Shown here: piece after piece, positions 34,412-42,841 of the stretch
Position numbering within the stretch: the stretch's first letter is position 1
Layout of the letters: each line of letters starts with the position of its first letter
Assembly (NCBI RefSeq): GCF_005222695.1
Contig: NZ_STGG01000020.1
Coordinates: 1-64,000 of the forward strand
Origin: Massilia sp. HP4
GTDB taxonomy: Bacteria > Pseudomonadota > Gammaproteobacteria > Burkholderiales > Burkholderiaceae_D
Reading direction: 5' to 3'
Length of the DNA: 64,000 nucleotides
The notes under the pieces: generated by a model
Told to the model about the DNA's origin: nothing
The model's database searches: none
Seen by the model: the letters and a program-made list of their open reading frames with translations, nothing else
Program-made: the position numbers and the translations under genes

Positions 34412-35002
34412 ATGTCCGACCACACACAGGAAAGCCCCCTGACCGAACCGCTGATGGTGGCCGACCACCTTGCGCTCGACCTGCTCAACACGGAGGCTGG
34501 CGTGGGCGCCGCGCGCGTCGATTTCTGGCAAAGCGGCAATGACGTCTTGCGCTGGCTGGAGCGCTGCGGCGTCGATAGCGGCCTGGTGGCCGACCAGGCG
34601 GCGAAGGACGCCTTGCTGGTCGAGGCCAGGGAGCTGAGGGCGATCGGGCGCGAGCTGGTCGAGCTGCGCAAGCAGGGGCGGAGGGGAGATCCGGGACGGC
34701 TCAACCGGTATCTGGCGGCGATGCAGTCGGCGCCGCTGCTGGAATGGGGCGATGACGGACCGCTACTCGCGCGGCAACGCCCGACACCTTCGCCGCAGCA
34801 GGCGCTGGGGCTGGTCGCCGAGTCACTGGCGGATTTGCTGGCCAGGGGGCAGTTCGATTATGTGCGCCAATGCGAGCACCCTGATTGCGTACTGTGGTTC
34901 TATGACCGGACCAAATCGCACCGGCGTCGCTGGTGCAGCATGGCCTTGTGCGGCAACCGGCACAAGGCGGCCGAGTTCCGCCGACGTAAATTATCAGCGT
35001 AG
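34412..35002 (+). CDS. CGNR zinc-finger (ABATE domain) transcription regulator
   Basis: 196 residues, ribosome site AAGGAAG. N-terminal ABATE/DUF1470-type domain (HLALDLLNTEAG...), and a C-terminal zinc finger with CEHPDCVLWFYDRTKSHRRRWCSMALCGNR, the CGNR signature at about residue 178. Members are thought to be ligand-responsive transcription factors. It is divergent from the exported hydrolase, with a 131-bp shared promoter region carrying paired inverted repeats, so local control of that hydrolase and of itself is likely. Confidence 0.9.
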   Translation: MSDHTQESPLTEPLMVADHLALDLLNTEAGVGAARVDFWQSGNDVLRWLERCGVDSGLVADQAAKDALLVEARELRAIGRELVELRKQGRRGDPGRLNRYLAAMQSAPLLEWGDDGPLLARQRPTPSPQQALGLVAESLADLLARGQFDYVRQCEHPDCVLWFYDRTKSHRRRWCSMALCGNRHKAAEFRRRKLSA

Positions 35003-35055
35003 AAATGGCGCTTCGTGAAAAGCGAACTCCTCGAGTGGCGATTGAATAGGGTATT

Positions 35056-35068
35056 CCGAAACTTTCGG
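35056..35068. promoter_or_regulatory. Palindrome CCGAAACTTTCGG upstream of Rrf2 gene
   Basis: Perfect 6-bp arms with a single central base, flanked by direct repeats GGTATTC (35050-35056 and 35075-35081). It lies 32 bp before the Rrf2 start and overlaps its likely promoter: a candidate autoregulatory site. Confidence 0.5.
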
Positions 35069-35100
35069 AGTTGCGGTATTCTTGTGCAGGGAGGATACCG

Positions 35101-35535
35101 ATGAGAGCCGATTTTCGACTGGCGCGCATGATTCATGCGCTGGTGCATATTTATGGACGCAAGGGCACGACCAGTTCCGAGGAGCTGGCCGTGGTGCTCG
35201 ACACCAATCCGGTGCTGGTAAGGCGCATGATGGCAGGGCTGCGCGAGGCGGGCTATGTACGTTCGACAGCGGGCCGCAATGGGGGATGGGTGCTGGCGGT
35301 CGATCCCGACAGCATCACGATGCTGGACGTCTACCAGGCGCTCGAGGAGCCGGTGATCTTTGCCATCGGTGCGAACGTCGACCATCCGGGATGCGCGCAA
35401 GAGCAGGCGATCAATGGCGCGCTGGACGTGGCGATGGCGCAGGCGGCGGGAACCCTGTTGCGCGAATTGAGCCAGGTTCGGCTATCGACCTTCATGCCGG
35501 CCCAGGCCGATACCGCTGCAGCGGCGCAGGGGTGA
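35101..35535 (+). CDS. Rrf2 family transcription regulator
   Basis: 144 residues from ATG 35101, GAGG 8 nt upstream. Winged-helix core: MIHALVHIYGRKGTTSSEELAV, then NPVLVRRMMAGLREAGYVRSTAGRNGGWVLA (recognition helix and wing). Only one Cys occurs (HPGC), so it lacks the three-Cys Fe-S site of IscR/NsrR and is closer to YwnA-type Rrf2 proteins. It carries a palindrome just upstream and has no obvious partner gene; downstream is a 255-bp non-coding stretch. Confidence 0.88.
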   Translation: MRADFRLARMIHALVHIYGRKGTTSSEELAVVLDTNPVLVRRMMAGLREAGYVRSTAGRNGGWVLAVDPDSITMLDVYQALEEPVIFAIGANVDHPGCAQEQAINGALDVAMAQAAGTLLRELSQVRLSTFMPAQADTAAAAQG

Positions 35536-35598
35536 CCCGGACTGAACAGTCTTGGTTGCGCCCGAGTGCGGAACGGAAGGCGGCCTGTGCATCAGCAA

Positions 35599-35615
35599 AA
35601 AACGTAACTAACCAA
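35599..35615 (+). repeat. 17-bp direct repeat, left copy flanking GH2-GH43
   Basis: AAAACGTAACTAACCAA; an identical copy in the same orientation lies at 40628-40644. The two bracket the GH2 and GH43 genes. A second, weaker similarity follows each copy (CCGCCGACCAGCAT at 35622 and CCGCCGCCCAGCAT at 40831). Confidence 0.6.
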
Positions 35616-35790
35616 CATAGGCCGCCGACCAGCATCAATTATTCGAAGGCGCAGGCTCCGGACCAGCTAACAACATTCGCGAAAGCGACCAGGGCAGGAG
35701 GGCAAAGCCGAGCGAGCAGCCAGGAATGCGACTGCGATGCGCATTCCTGGCGCAGGCGGCGCCAGCGAAGGCTGATGCCGCCTGCGGTGG

Positions 35791-38574
35791 TCAAGGATGC
35801 CGGCGCGCCTGCAGCGTCACCGCCGCCGGCGTCAACCCTTCGGCCACCGCCCGCACCGTGATCGGGCCGTTGGCCCCCGGCTTGGCGCGCACGATGCCCA
35901 GCACCAGGCCGTTGAAGGCGGCGCGTTCAGGCGAGGGGAAGGGCTCGAAGCTGGTAGGGTCGCCATTGTCGGTAGCCACCAGTTCGCCCGGACCGTCGAC
36001 CGTAAAACGGACGCGCTGGCTGGTGCGCGGCGCATCGATCCCGGCCTGGTCGACGATGCGTACCGTGACGAAGGACAGGTCGCGGCCATCGCCGTCGATC
36101 GTCGTGCGGTCGGCGCTGACCTGCAGCGCGGCCGCTTCGCCTGCCGTTTTCACCGATGCGCGCGCCCATTCCTTGCCGTCCTTGTAGCTCACGACGCGCA
36201 CCTCGCCCGGCTCGTATTTCACCTCGTCCCAGCGCAGGCGGTAGGTGAGGGGAGCCTTCTTCTGGCGGCCCTGCGACTTGCCGTTGACGAACAGCTCGGC
36301 CTCGTCGCCCGACGTAAACACGTGGACCGGCGTGACTTGGCCGACCCGTTCCGGCCAGGTCCAGTGCGGCAGGATGTGGGCCATCTTCAGGTCCGGGCGC
36401 CAGCGCGACTGGTACAGGTAGAAGCGGTCCTTCTTGAAGCCGGCCAGGTCGATGATGCCGGTATAGGAGCTGCGCGCGCCGTAGTACGGGGTCGGTTCGC
36501 CCAGGTAGTCGAAACCGGTCCAGACGAATTCGCCAGCCACATAAGGGTGGCGGTCGAGCGCGGCGAACACCTTGTCGGCCGACGAACCGAAATCGACGGC
36601 GTACAGTTCATACGAGCTGACCTGCTGCAGCTTCGAATCGCCGCCGCGGCCGTCGCGCACGATCGAGCTGTTGGCCGGATGGACGGGGAAGAAATAAACG
36701 CCGCGGCTGCTGAAGGCCGATGCCGATTCGCTGGTGAGGATCACCTTGTCCGGGAATGTCGCATGGAAGGCCGGATACTGCGGCGGCGTGCGGATGCGGT
36801 CGGTGCCCTCGAACTCGGGATCCTGGCGGATGCCTTCGCCCTGATAGTTCAGGCTGATCAAGTCCACCTCGGCCGGCAGCGGCATGTCGGGCTTGGCGTA
36901 GTTCATGGCGGTGGTGGTGGGACGGCCTGGATCTTCCTCGCGCGCGATGCCGTGCAGGCGGCGCGCGATCGCCGCGCCGTCCTTGTCGGTGTACTGCTCG
37001 CCGACCTCGTTCCCGATGCTCCACATGATGACCGACGGGTGGTTGCGGTCGCGCCGGATCATCGAGCGCAGGTCCTGCTCGTGCCAGTCGTCGAAGATCA
37101 GGTGGAAGTCGAGCGGCGTCTTCTTGCGCTGCCATGAGTCGAATACCTCGTCCACCACCAGGATCCCCATGCGGTCGGTCAGCGCCAGCAGTTGCGGATC
37201 GGGCGGATTGTGGCTCATGCGCAGGGCGTTGGCGCCCATCTGCTGCAGCATCTCGAGCTGGCGTTCGGCCGCGCGCACATTGAAGGCGGAGCCCAGTGCG
37301 CCCAGGTCGTGGTGGTTGTTCACGCCGCGCAGCGGAATCTTCTCGCCGTTGACGAACACGCCTTCGTTGGCGTCGAAGCGCAAGTTGCGGATGCCGAACG
37401 GCGTCTCGACGCGGTCGACTACGCGGCCATCCTGGCGCACGGTGGTCACGGCCAGGTAGCGGTGCGGCTGCTGGGTCGGCGGCGGGCCCCACAGGCGCGG
37501 CTTGGCCAGGGTCGCCGTGCCCTCGATGTCGGCGCTGGCGCCCGGCGCGACGGTCGCCGGCGCAGACGTCACGCGCGCCACCGGCTTGCCGCTTGCCTTG
37601 CCCTGGGCGTCGAGTACGAGCAGTTCGGTGACCACGTCGGCCTTGCCCGGCGCGGCGCCCTTGTTGTCGAGCGTGACCCGCCAGGCCACCTGGGCCGATT
37701 CCTTCGATACCTGCGGCGTCGTGACGTGCACGCCCCATTGGCCCACGTGAAGCGGCGCGGTCTTGGTGATCCAGACATTGCGGTACAGGCCCGCGCCGGG
37801 ATACCAGCGCGCCGATTCGGGCGTGTTGTCGAGGCGGATCGCCACCTGGTTGCGCGCGCCCGGCGTCACGTAGGGGGTGAGGTCGATGCGGAAGGAGTTG
37901 TAGCCATACGGCCAGCCGCCCGCCAGGCGGCCATTGACCCAGACGCTGGCATAGGCCATGGCGCCGTCGACGTCGAGGTAGATCGATTTGCCGCGGTCGG
38001 CCGCGTCCAGGTCGAGGGTCTTGCGGTACCAGGCGGGGCCCCAGGTCTTGAGGCGGCCCATGCCGCCATACGGCCCGGTCTCGAGGAACGGCCCGGCGAT
38101 CGCCCAGTCGTGCGGCAGGCGCACCTGGCGCCAGGCGCTGTCGTCGAAGCCCAGGCGCGCATACGGCGCGTCGATGGCCGGATCGGCAGCAGGGCGAGCA
38201 TGGCGGCGCGACGGATCCTTGATGAAGGCGTTGCCGCTCGGGAGTATCCAGGGTTTGAGCAGCGGCACGCCGGCGCGTTCGACCTTGGCGGCCTGGTCAG
38301 GCCTGGCGTCGGCGTCCTTGCCGTCCGCCGATTGCTTGACGTCGGGGCGCACGTCGTACAGGTAGGGCGCCGAGTCGCCGCCCGGATCGCCAAGGGTAAA
38401 GCGCCAGCCGTCGTTGAAGTCGATGCGTTCGCGGCCTTGTGCGCTCGTTGGCTGCGACTGTTGTGCCGACTGCGTTGGTGGCTGGGCGGCGGCGGGCGCC
38501 ATGGCCAGCCCTGCGCCGAGCGCAGCCGCCAGGCAAGCGCCGCCCACCGTGATTGTTCGCGGATGTCGTTCCAA
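35791..38574 (-). CDS. Glycoside hydrolase family 2 beta-galactosidase-like enzyme, exported
   Basis: 927 residues from a TTG at 38574, preceded by GGAGG and followed by a good signal peptide (about 30 residues, ending PAAAQ). The frame continues to an ATG at 38658, but that codon lies inside the operator-like motif and its extra residues do not form a signal. GH2 domains: jelly-roll (FNDGWRFTLGD), Ig-like, then the catalytic barrel with acid/base Glu523 (WSIGNEVGEQ) and nucleophile Glu616 (TSESAS), and C-terminal beta domains. Such enzymes remove beta-galactosyl, glucuronosyl or related side groups from plant polysaccharides. It follows the GH43 gene on the same strand but has its own operator site. 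Confidence 0.9.
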   Translation of the reverse strand: MERHPRTITVGGACLAAALGAGLAMAPAAAQPPTQSAQQSQPTSAQGRERIDFNDGWRFTLGDPGGDSAPYLYDVRPDVKQSADGKDADARPDQAAKVERAGVPLLKPWILPSGNAFIKDPSRRHARPAADPAIDAPYARLGFDDSAWRQVRLPHDWAIAGPFLETGPYGGMGRLKTWGPAWYRKTLDLDAADRGKSIYLDVDGAMAYASVWVNGRLAGGWPYGYNSFRIDLTPYVTPGARNQVAIRLDNTPESARWYPGAGLYRNVWITKTAPLHVGQWGVHVTTPQVSKESAQVAWRVTLDNKGAAPGKADVVTELLVLDAQGKASGKPVARVTSAPATVAPGASADIEGTATLAKPRLWGPPPTQQPHRYLAVTTVRQDGRVVDRVETPFGIRNLRFDANEGVFVNGEKIPLRGVNNHHDLGALGSAFNVRAAERQLEMLQQMGANALRMSHNPPDPQLLALTDRMGILVVDEVFDSWQRKKTPLDFHLIFDDWHEQDLRSMIRRDRNHPSVIMWSIGNEVGEQYTDKDGAAIARRLHGIAREEDPGRPTTTAMNYAKPDMPLPAEVDLISLNYQGEGIRQDPEFEGTDRIRTPPQYPAFHATFPDKVILTSESASAFSSRGVYFFPVHPANSSIVRDGRGGDSKLQQVSSYELYAVDFGSSADKVFAALDRHPYVAGEFVWTGFDYLGEPTPYYGARSSYTGIIDLAGFKKDRFYLYQSRWRPDLKMAHILPHWTWPERVGQVTPVHVFTSGDEAELFVNGKSQGRQKKAPLTYRLRWDEVKYEPGEVRVVSYKDGKEWARASVKTAGEAAALQVSADRTTIDGDGRDLSFVTVRIVDQAGIDAPRTSQRVRFTVDGPGELVATDNGDPTSFEPFPSPERAAFNGLVLGIVRAKPGANGPITVRAVAEGLTPAAVTLQARRHP

Positions 38575-38646
38575 GTCTCCTCCGATCGTTGATATTGTTA
38601 TAGTCCAGGTACGTCGTATCCGAAGCCTACCATTGCCTAACAATAA

Positions 38647-38662
38647 ATGGTAGCGCATAACA
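38647..38662 (-). promoter_or_regulatory. GCGC-centred operator-like motif upstream of GH2
   Basis: Plus-strand ATGGTAGCGCATAACA, the reverse complement of TGTTATGCGCTACCAT; 73 bp upstream of the GH2 TTG. Together with TACCATT at 38628-38634 it also forms an inverted repeat TACCATT/AATGGTA with 11-bp spacing. Best match in the window to the XylR-type motif of Xanthomonas and Caulobacter. Confidence 0.55.
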
Positions 38663-38690
38663 AAAAATGTTGTCGATCACGGCAATCCAC

Positions 38691-40430
38691 TTATCGGAGA
38701 AGGCCGGCGCACGTAATCCCTACTGCGCCGGCGGCGTGGCCGCGCCACACATAGGGGCCGATGATCGTGCCGGTGAACCCGCCGGCCTTGCTGGTCGACA
38801 GGAAGGTGGCATCGACGTCGCCGAGCAAGACCCGCTTCACGCCGCCTGCCGTGTAGGAAAAGCGCATGCGCCCGCCATCGGCGTGGATCTCGAGTTCGAT
38901 CGCCTCGCCGTCCAGCGGCGTGCTGGCCAGCAGCCGGTCGGCATCGGCCTTGTCGCGGACATACAGGGCCAGCATGTCGCGCTGGCCGATCCGGCTGATC
39001 CCGTAGAACAGGTGCGAGGCGTCGCTCTGGTAGGCCACCAGGCCGGCGCGGTCGCCTTCGTGGGTGGGACGGAAGCGCAAGGCGGTCGACACGGTGGCGA
39101 TGTGGTGCTGCTGGCGGCGCGCGAGTAAGGCCGGTGTGGCGTGCAGGTCGCCGAGCTGGCCGCGTGGCTCCAGCACCAGGCGGCCAGTTTCCAGCCGGTG
39201 GAACGGCGTCGCCGGCGTGCGTACGCCGATCCACGCATCAGCCAGGCGCGCGCCGTCGAATTCATCGGCATAGGCGAAGTCGCCCGACAACGGCAGCTGG
39301 GGACGGTCCTGCGCCGGCAGCGCCGGCCGCTCGGCGACGAAGGGGATCGCCTTGCCATCTTCGAGCACCTGCGGCCAGTCGTCTTTCCAGGCGACGGGCA
39401 ACAGGAAGGTCTCGCGGCCGATGTTGTACATGCCGTCCTGGTAAGGGCGGGTGGCGAGGAAGGTCGCCCACCATTGCCCGTCCGGGGTCTGGACGAATTT
39501 CGCGTGGCCGGCCGATGTTACCGGATTCCGGCGCGCCGGATCGAGCTTGCGCTGGCTGAGGATCGGGTTGTTCGCGTAGGGCGTGAACGGGCCGCGCACG
39601 CTGCGCGACCGGAACACCACCTGCGAGTGATTGTCACCGGTGCCGCCTTCCGCCGCGATCAGGTAGTAGTAGTCGCCGCGCCGGAAGATGTGGGGCCCTT
39701 CAATCCAGCTCGGCTCGGCCGAGATGTCGACGCCGCCATTGACCAGCAGGGTGCGCTCTCCCTTGACCGCCAGCGCGCCCGGGTCGAATTCCTGGACCCA
39801 GATGGCGCGGTGGCCATCATAGCGCGGCTGCTCGGCCGGGGCGTCGTTGCCGACCAGGTAGACCTTGCCGTCGGTGTCCCAGAACAGCGAAGGATCGATG
39901 CCGCCGAAGGCCAGCTTGACCGGCTCCGACCAGGGGCCTTCGGGCCGGGTGGCCGTCATCGCCATATTACCGCCGCAATCGACGCAGGTGGTGACCACGT
40001 AGAACACGCCTTTGTTGAACGAGATGTCGGGGGCGTAGATGCCGCGTGACGAGCGCAGGCCTTCGAAGTTTGCCTGGGAAGGGCGGCTGATCACGTTGGT
40101 GACTTGCGTCCAGGTGCCCAGGTCGCGCGAGTGGAACAGCGGCAGGCCGGGGAAATTCGTGAACGAGGAATTGATCAGGTAATAGTCGTCCCCCACGCGC
40201 AGCACGGAGGGGTCGGGGTAATAGCCGGACAGGATGGGGTTGCGGTATTGCGTCGCGGAGGGCGTCGCGGTTTCCTGGGAACGGCCCTCATAGCTGAAAC
40301 GCTCGAAATGCGCGGCATGGACCGGCGCACCGTCGAAACCTGGTCGGGCGCCGGGAGCAGAACAGGCTGCCAGTGCGCTTACCACAATGGCAGACGAGAC
40401 AATGCTACCCAGAATGCGAGAAGAAATCAT
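38691..40430 (-). CDS. Glycoside hydrolase family 43 lipoprotein (xylosidase/arabinofuranosidase type)
   Basis: 579 residues from ATG 40430 (AAAGGA upstream). Lipobox LAAC (Cys23). Five-bladed propeller with general base Asp73 (GYYPDPSVL), pKa-modulating Asp in GGIDPSLF, and catalytic Glu in SWIEGPHIF. A C-terminal beta-sandwich of the type found on GH43 beta-xylosidases follows (DEFDGARLADAW...). It cleaves xylosyl or arabinosyl residues at the cell surface. Lies directly upstream of GH2. An operator-like motif is at 40564-40579. Confidence 0.92.
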   Translation of the reverse strand: MISSRILGSIVSSAIVVSALAACSAPGARPGFDGAPVHAAHFERFSYEGRSQETATPSATQYRNPILSGYYPDPSVLRVGDDYYLINSSFTNFPGLPLFHSRDLGTWTQVTNVISRPSQANFEGLRSSRGIYAPDISFNKGVFYVVTTCVDCGGNMAMTATRPEGPWSEPVKLAFGGIDPSLFWDTDGKVYLVGNDAPAEQPRYDGHRAIWVQEFDPGALAVKGERTLLVNGGVDISAEPSWIEGPHIFRRGDYYYLIAAEGGTGDNHSQVVFRSRSVRGPFTPYANNPILSQRKLDPARRNPVTSAGHAKFVQTPDGQWWATFLATRPYQDGMYNIGRETFLLPVAWKDDWPQVLEDGKAIPFVAERPALPAQDRPQLPLSGDFAYADEFDGARLADAWIGVRTPATPFHRLETGRLVLEPRGQLGDLHATPALLARRQQHHIATVSTALRFRPTHEGDRAGLVAYQSDASHLFYGISRIGQRDMLALYVRDKADADRLLASTPLDGEAIELEIHADGGRMRFSYTAGGVKRVLLGDVDATFLSTSKAGGFTGTIIGPYVWRGHAAGAVGITCAGLLR

Positions 40431-40563
40431 GATGTCCTTTGGTAGATGAATTTCGCCTGGCATGGCCTTGGCAGGAGCGGAGGCGTCGGTGGTCGAATGT
40501 CACTGGCATTGTTATTGAAACAATGTAGAGCTGCAACGGTTTATACCATAACCTTACAAGTTA

Positions 40564-40579
40564 TGTTAAGCGCAACCAT
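40564..40579 (+). promoter_or_regulatory. GCGC-centred operator-like motif upstream of GH43
   Basis: TGTTAAGCGCAACCAT, 134 bp upstream of the GH43 start. Third member of the shared consensus TGTTANGCGCWAYCAT. Confidence 0.5.
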
Positions 40580-40627
40580 AGAGCTTTAACTGGTGAGCCT
40601 TGACTAATCGCATCCATTGCTTTCTCC

Positions 40628-40644
40628 AAAACGTAACTAACCAA
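40628..40644 (+). repeat. 17-bp direct repeat, right copy flanking GH2-GH43
   Basis: AAAACGTAACTAACCAA, identical to 35599-35615 and in the same orientation. Confidence 0.6.
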
Positions 40645-41024
40645 TCTATTTATTTCAATCAGGATAACTATTTACCGCTGCTGACTACGGACACGACCAT
40701 GCCAAACTGGCCAGCCACCAAGAAAGGGGCGAGGCATGAGGGTACTGCACTTCGTAAAGTGGCGATTTACCGATTAAAATGCCACTCCAAAGAGCAATCC
40801 GGGAAGACCGCGTTGACTCCCTGATTGGACCGCCGCCCAGCATTAGCCATTGACATCGCGGAAAATGGTATAGACCATATCCAAGCTTGATTGGCGATGT
40901 GGACCACTGCGTGGCTAGAATCGCCCCGCAGTTAGGGTACGACGTTCGATCTTCGTATCCAGGCGCGGCCGACCGGACTTTTGCTAACGCCACCCGGCCC
41001 GGACTGACACCAAAGGAAAACGCC

Positions 41025-41132
41025 GTGACAGACATTCAAGAAAAGTGCTGTGCCTGTGGTGCGACGGCTGGCCATGTTTTTGAGTGTCCCAAGTGGCCAA
41101 AGGGGACGGCCCCAGTGGAGCAGATGGACTGA
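41025..41132 (+). CDS. Possible 35-residue Cys-rich peptide
   Basis: GTG start at 41025 with AAAGGA 8 nt upstream. The peptide contains CCACGATAGHVFEC: three to four Cys plus His, arranged as a possible zinc knuckle. No family recognised. Short length and isolated position in an accessory-looking patch make it uncertain. Confidence 0.35.
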   Translation: MTDIQEKCCACGATAGHVFECPKWPKGTAPVEQMD

Positions 41133-41194
41133 CGGATCATCGAATTACTGATCGCCAGCCATTCTCCTAACACCATACCGTAGGCAAAAATACT

Positions 41195-41587
41195 ATGAAA
41201 GCAGCACTAGGCATCGCTGTACTTTTGACAGCATTCGAGAGTAAGCCCGCACTGGCAGTCAACTTCGATCAGCAGCAGATCTGCCGCGCGGCTATTAGCG
41301 CGGTGATGGGGCGCGACCCGAAGACTCTCAAAGTGACTAAAGTTGATTCAGGGGTCATCCACCTGAGTTATTCCAGGCCTGACGATGAAACTGTATGGGA
41401 GCAACGTTGCCGAGTCGAGGGTCAAAAAGTGGTATGGGCAACAAAATCTGGTCGATGGCGAGAGCATACCCTGGACGATGTGATTACATATACCGTAACG
41501 GGGACTTCGTTGACGATCAGCCAGAAGTTCACGGATGGTTCCACTGTGGTGAAATCGTACTCGCGTGCGGAACTCGGCCTCAAGTGA
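41195..41587 (+). CDS. Small exported protein of unknown function
   Basis: 130 residues with a signal peptide ending ALA (about 1-21). The mature part is mainly beta-strand with two cysteines (QQQICRAAIS and EQRCRVEG), likely one disulfide. No family recognised. It lies in a lower-GC patch with a decayed gene downstream, so it may be horizontally acquired. Start is supported only by the signal peptide; the ribosome site is weak. Confidence 0.6.
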   Translation: MKAALGIAVLLTAFESKPALAVNFDQQQICRAAISAVMGRDPKTLKVTKVDSGVIHLSYSRPDDETVWEQRCRVEGQKVVWATKSGRWREHTLDDVITYTVTGTSLTISQKFTDGSTVVKSYSRAELGLK

Positions 41588-41757
41588 TCGGAACAGACCT
41601 GGCGCCGGATGCGCGGGGTTTGCAAGATCGACCGACTCTCAGCCGGCGTGCTTTCCAAGAATGGAGTACGAGCTCAAGACGCCCCTCAGGAACAACAGGA
41701 ACTCGTTGCCTAATGTCACCGCGATTCAGGATGGGCATACACCTGCGCGAAAATTAG

Positions 41758-42520
41758 GTCGAGGAGGGCGGCGCGATACAGGCGGTCAACGATGCCATCC
41801 GCGCCCTGGCGACGCAGTTGGCCGAACAGCTGAAACGGGAGGCTATGGCTGAGCTCGACGAGGTGCGGGCGCAGATCGACGATCAGTGCGCCGCTGACGA
41901 ACGTGCCCGGGCTGAACTGGAAGCGTAGCTCGGCGAGGCGCGACGGGCTGTCAAGGATGTCTCGCGGTGCCTTGAAGCGCGCGAGCACGACCTTGCGACC
42001 GTCTAAAACCAGCTCGCCACCGAGAAGATCGCGCGGCATATCGCAGAGCAACGCGTGCTTGATCTGAATGGCATGCCGGCCGAGGCCGAACGGCACCAAG
42101 TGTTGCTGGAAAAAAAGCATAAACATGCGCGGGACGCCTTGGAACATTATCGGATGGCAGTCAAGGAACAGCGGGAACAGGGGAAACGCCGACACGAGCA
42201 TCTGGTCCATGGGTTACAAACGGAACTGAAGCGGGCGCAGCTTTCGTTTTCGCCCAAGTTGACTCGATTGAACAAGGAGGCGGCCGCGCTCGCGACGGAA
42301 CTCGGTCCGGTCGGCTCTGCATCTTGAACGTGAAGCAAGCCGCAACCAAGCAGAGAACGTAGAGCAGCTGAAGGCCGTTAAGGCGCGAGTTGCCGTGCTT
42401 GAGGCACAACGGTCGACAGCAGGACGCGGTTGGTTGAGGCTGCGGAAACGCCCGCGCGCGCGGACATCGCTTCCAGCGAATTACGGCAGCAGATTGCTGG
42501 ACGGGGCTGACGGCCACTAG
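41758..42520 (+). pseudogene. Decayed KfrA-like coiled-coil DNA-binding protein
   Basis: Translation in one frame from 41758 gives a long Ala/Glu/Gln-rich coiled coil (ALATQLAEQLKREAMAELDE, HARDALEHYRMAVKEQREQ) broken by two in-frame stops (TAG about 41926 and TAA about 42004). It then shifts frame near 42315, where HLEREASRNQAENVEQLKAV continues the coil to TAG 42518. The residue pattern is that of KfrA-type plasmid/integrative-element proteins, whose N-terminal DNA-binding domain is not visible here. Three separate lesions make function unlikely. It marks an old mobile-element insertion. Confidence 0.65.
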
Positions 42521-42841
42521 CACAGTTGAAGATCGACACGAGGTCATCCAAGCTGGTTGATGCGTCGCCTGACACATTTCCCGGAAGCGATTGGAAGCAA
42601 ATTTGTGAGACAGGATGCGGACAGCAGCATCGAGCAGTTTACTTCGATAGATCTAACAACTTTGCTTCCGAGAGCTTTTATGTAGGTCTGGGAGGCGGCG
42701 TCCACCACGTCGCGGTACTTCGCATAATCTATATTATGTTAAATACGCTCTCTGGCGATCAATGCGGATCTGCCTCAACCGCCAGGGTGAACCACTCCGC
42801 CGTCCATGCAGCCCTGAACCGCCAGCATGGTCCGCTCCCGC
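42521..42841. other. Intergenic stretch with no gene seen
   Basis: 321 bp between the decayed coiled-coil gene and the PP2C-like gene (both converge here). Short frames only; no terminator, repeat or recognisable protein fragment was found. Confidence 0.5.

Larger units (their letters stand above)
40431..41024. other. Low-GC intergenic region with operator and repeats
   Basis: 594 bp without a credible gene, visibly richer in A+T than the surroundings. Contains the operator-like motif at 40564-40579, an inverted repeat CATAAC/GTTATG (40547-40552 and 40560-40565) next to it, the right copy of the 17-bp direct repeat (40628-40644), and inverted repeat AGTGGC/GCCACT (40758-40763 and 40781-40786). 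Short frames here show no start signals. Confidence 0.6.

Noticed and set aside
35536-35790. Possible insertion-sequence remnant between the Rrf2 and GH2 genes
   Set aside because: Apart from the 17-bp repeat, no terminal inverted repeats or transposase residues could be found.
40758-40786. Inverted repeat AGTGGC/GCCACT as a terminator
   Set aside because: 17-bp loop and no T-run; kept only as a note in the intergenic entry.
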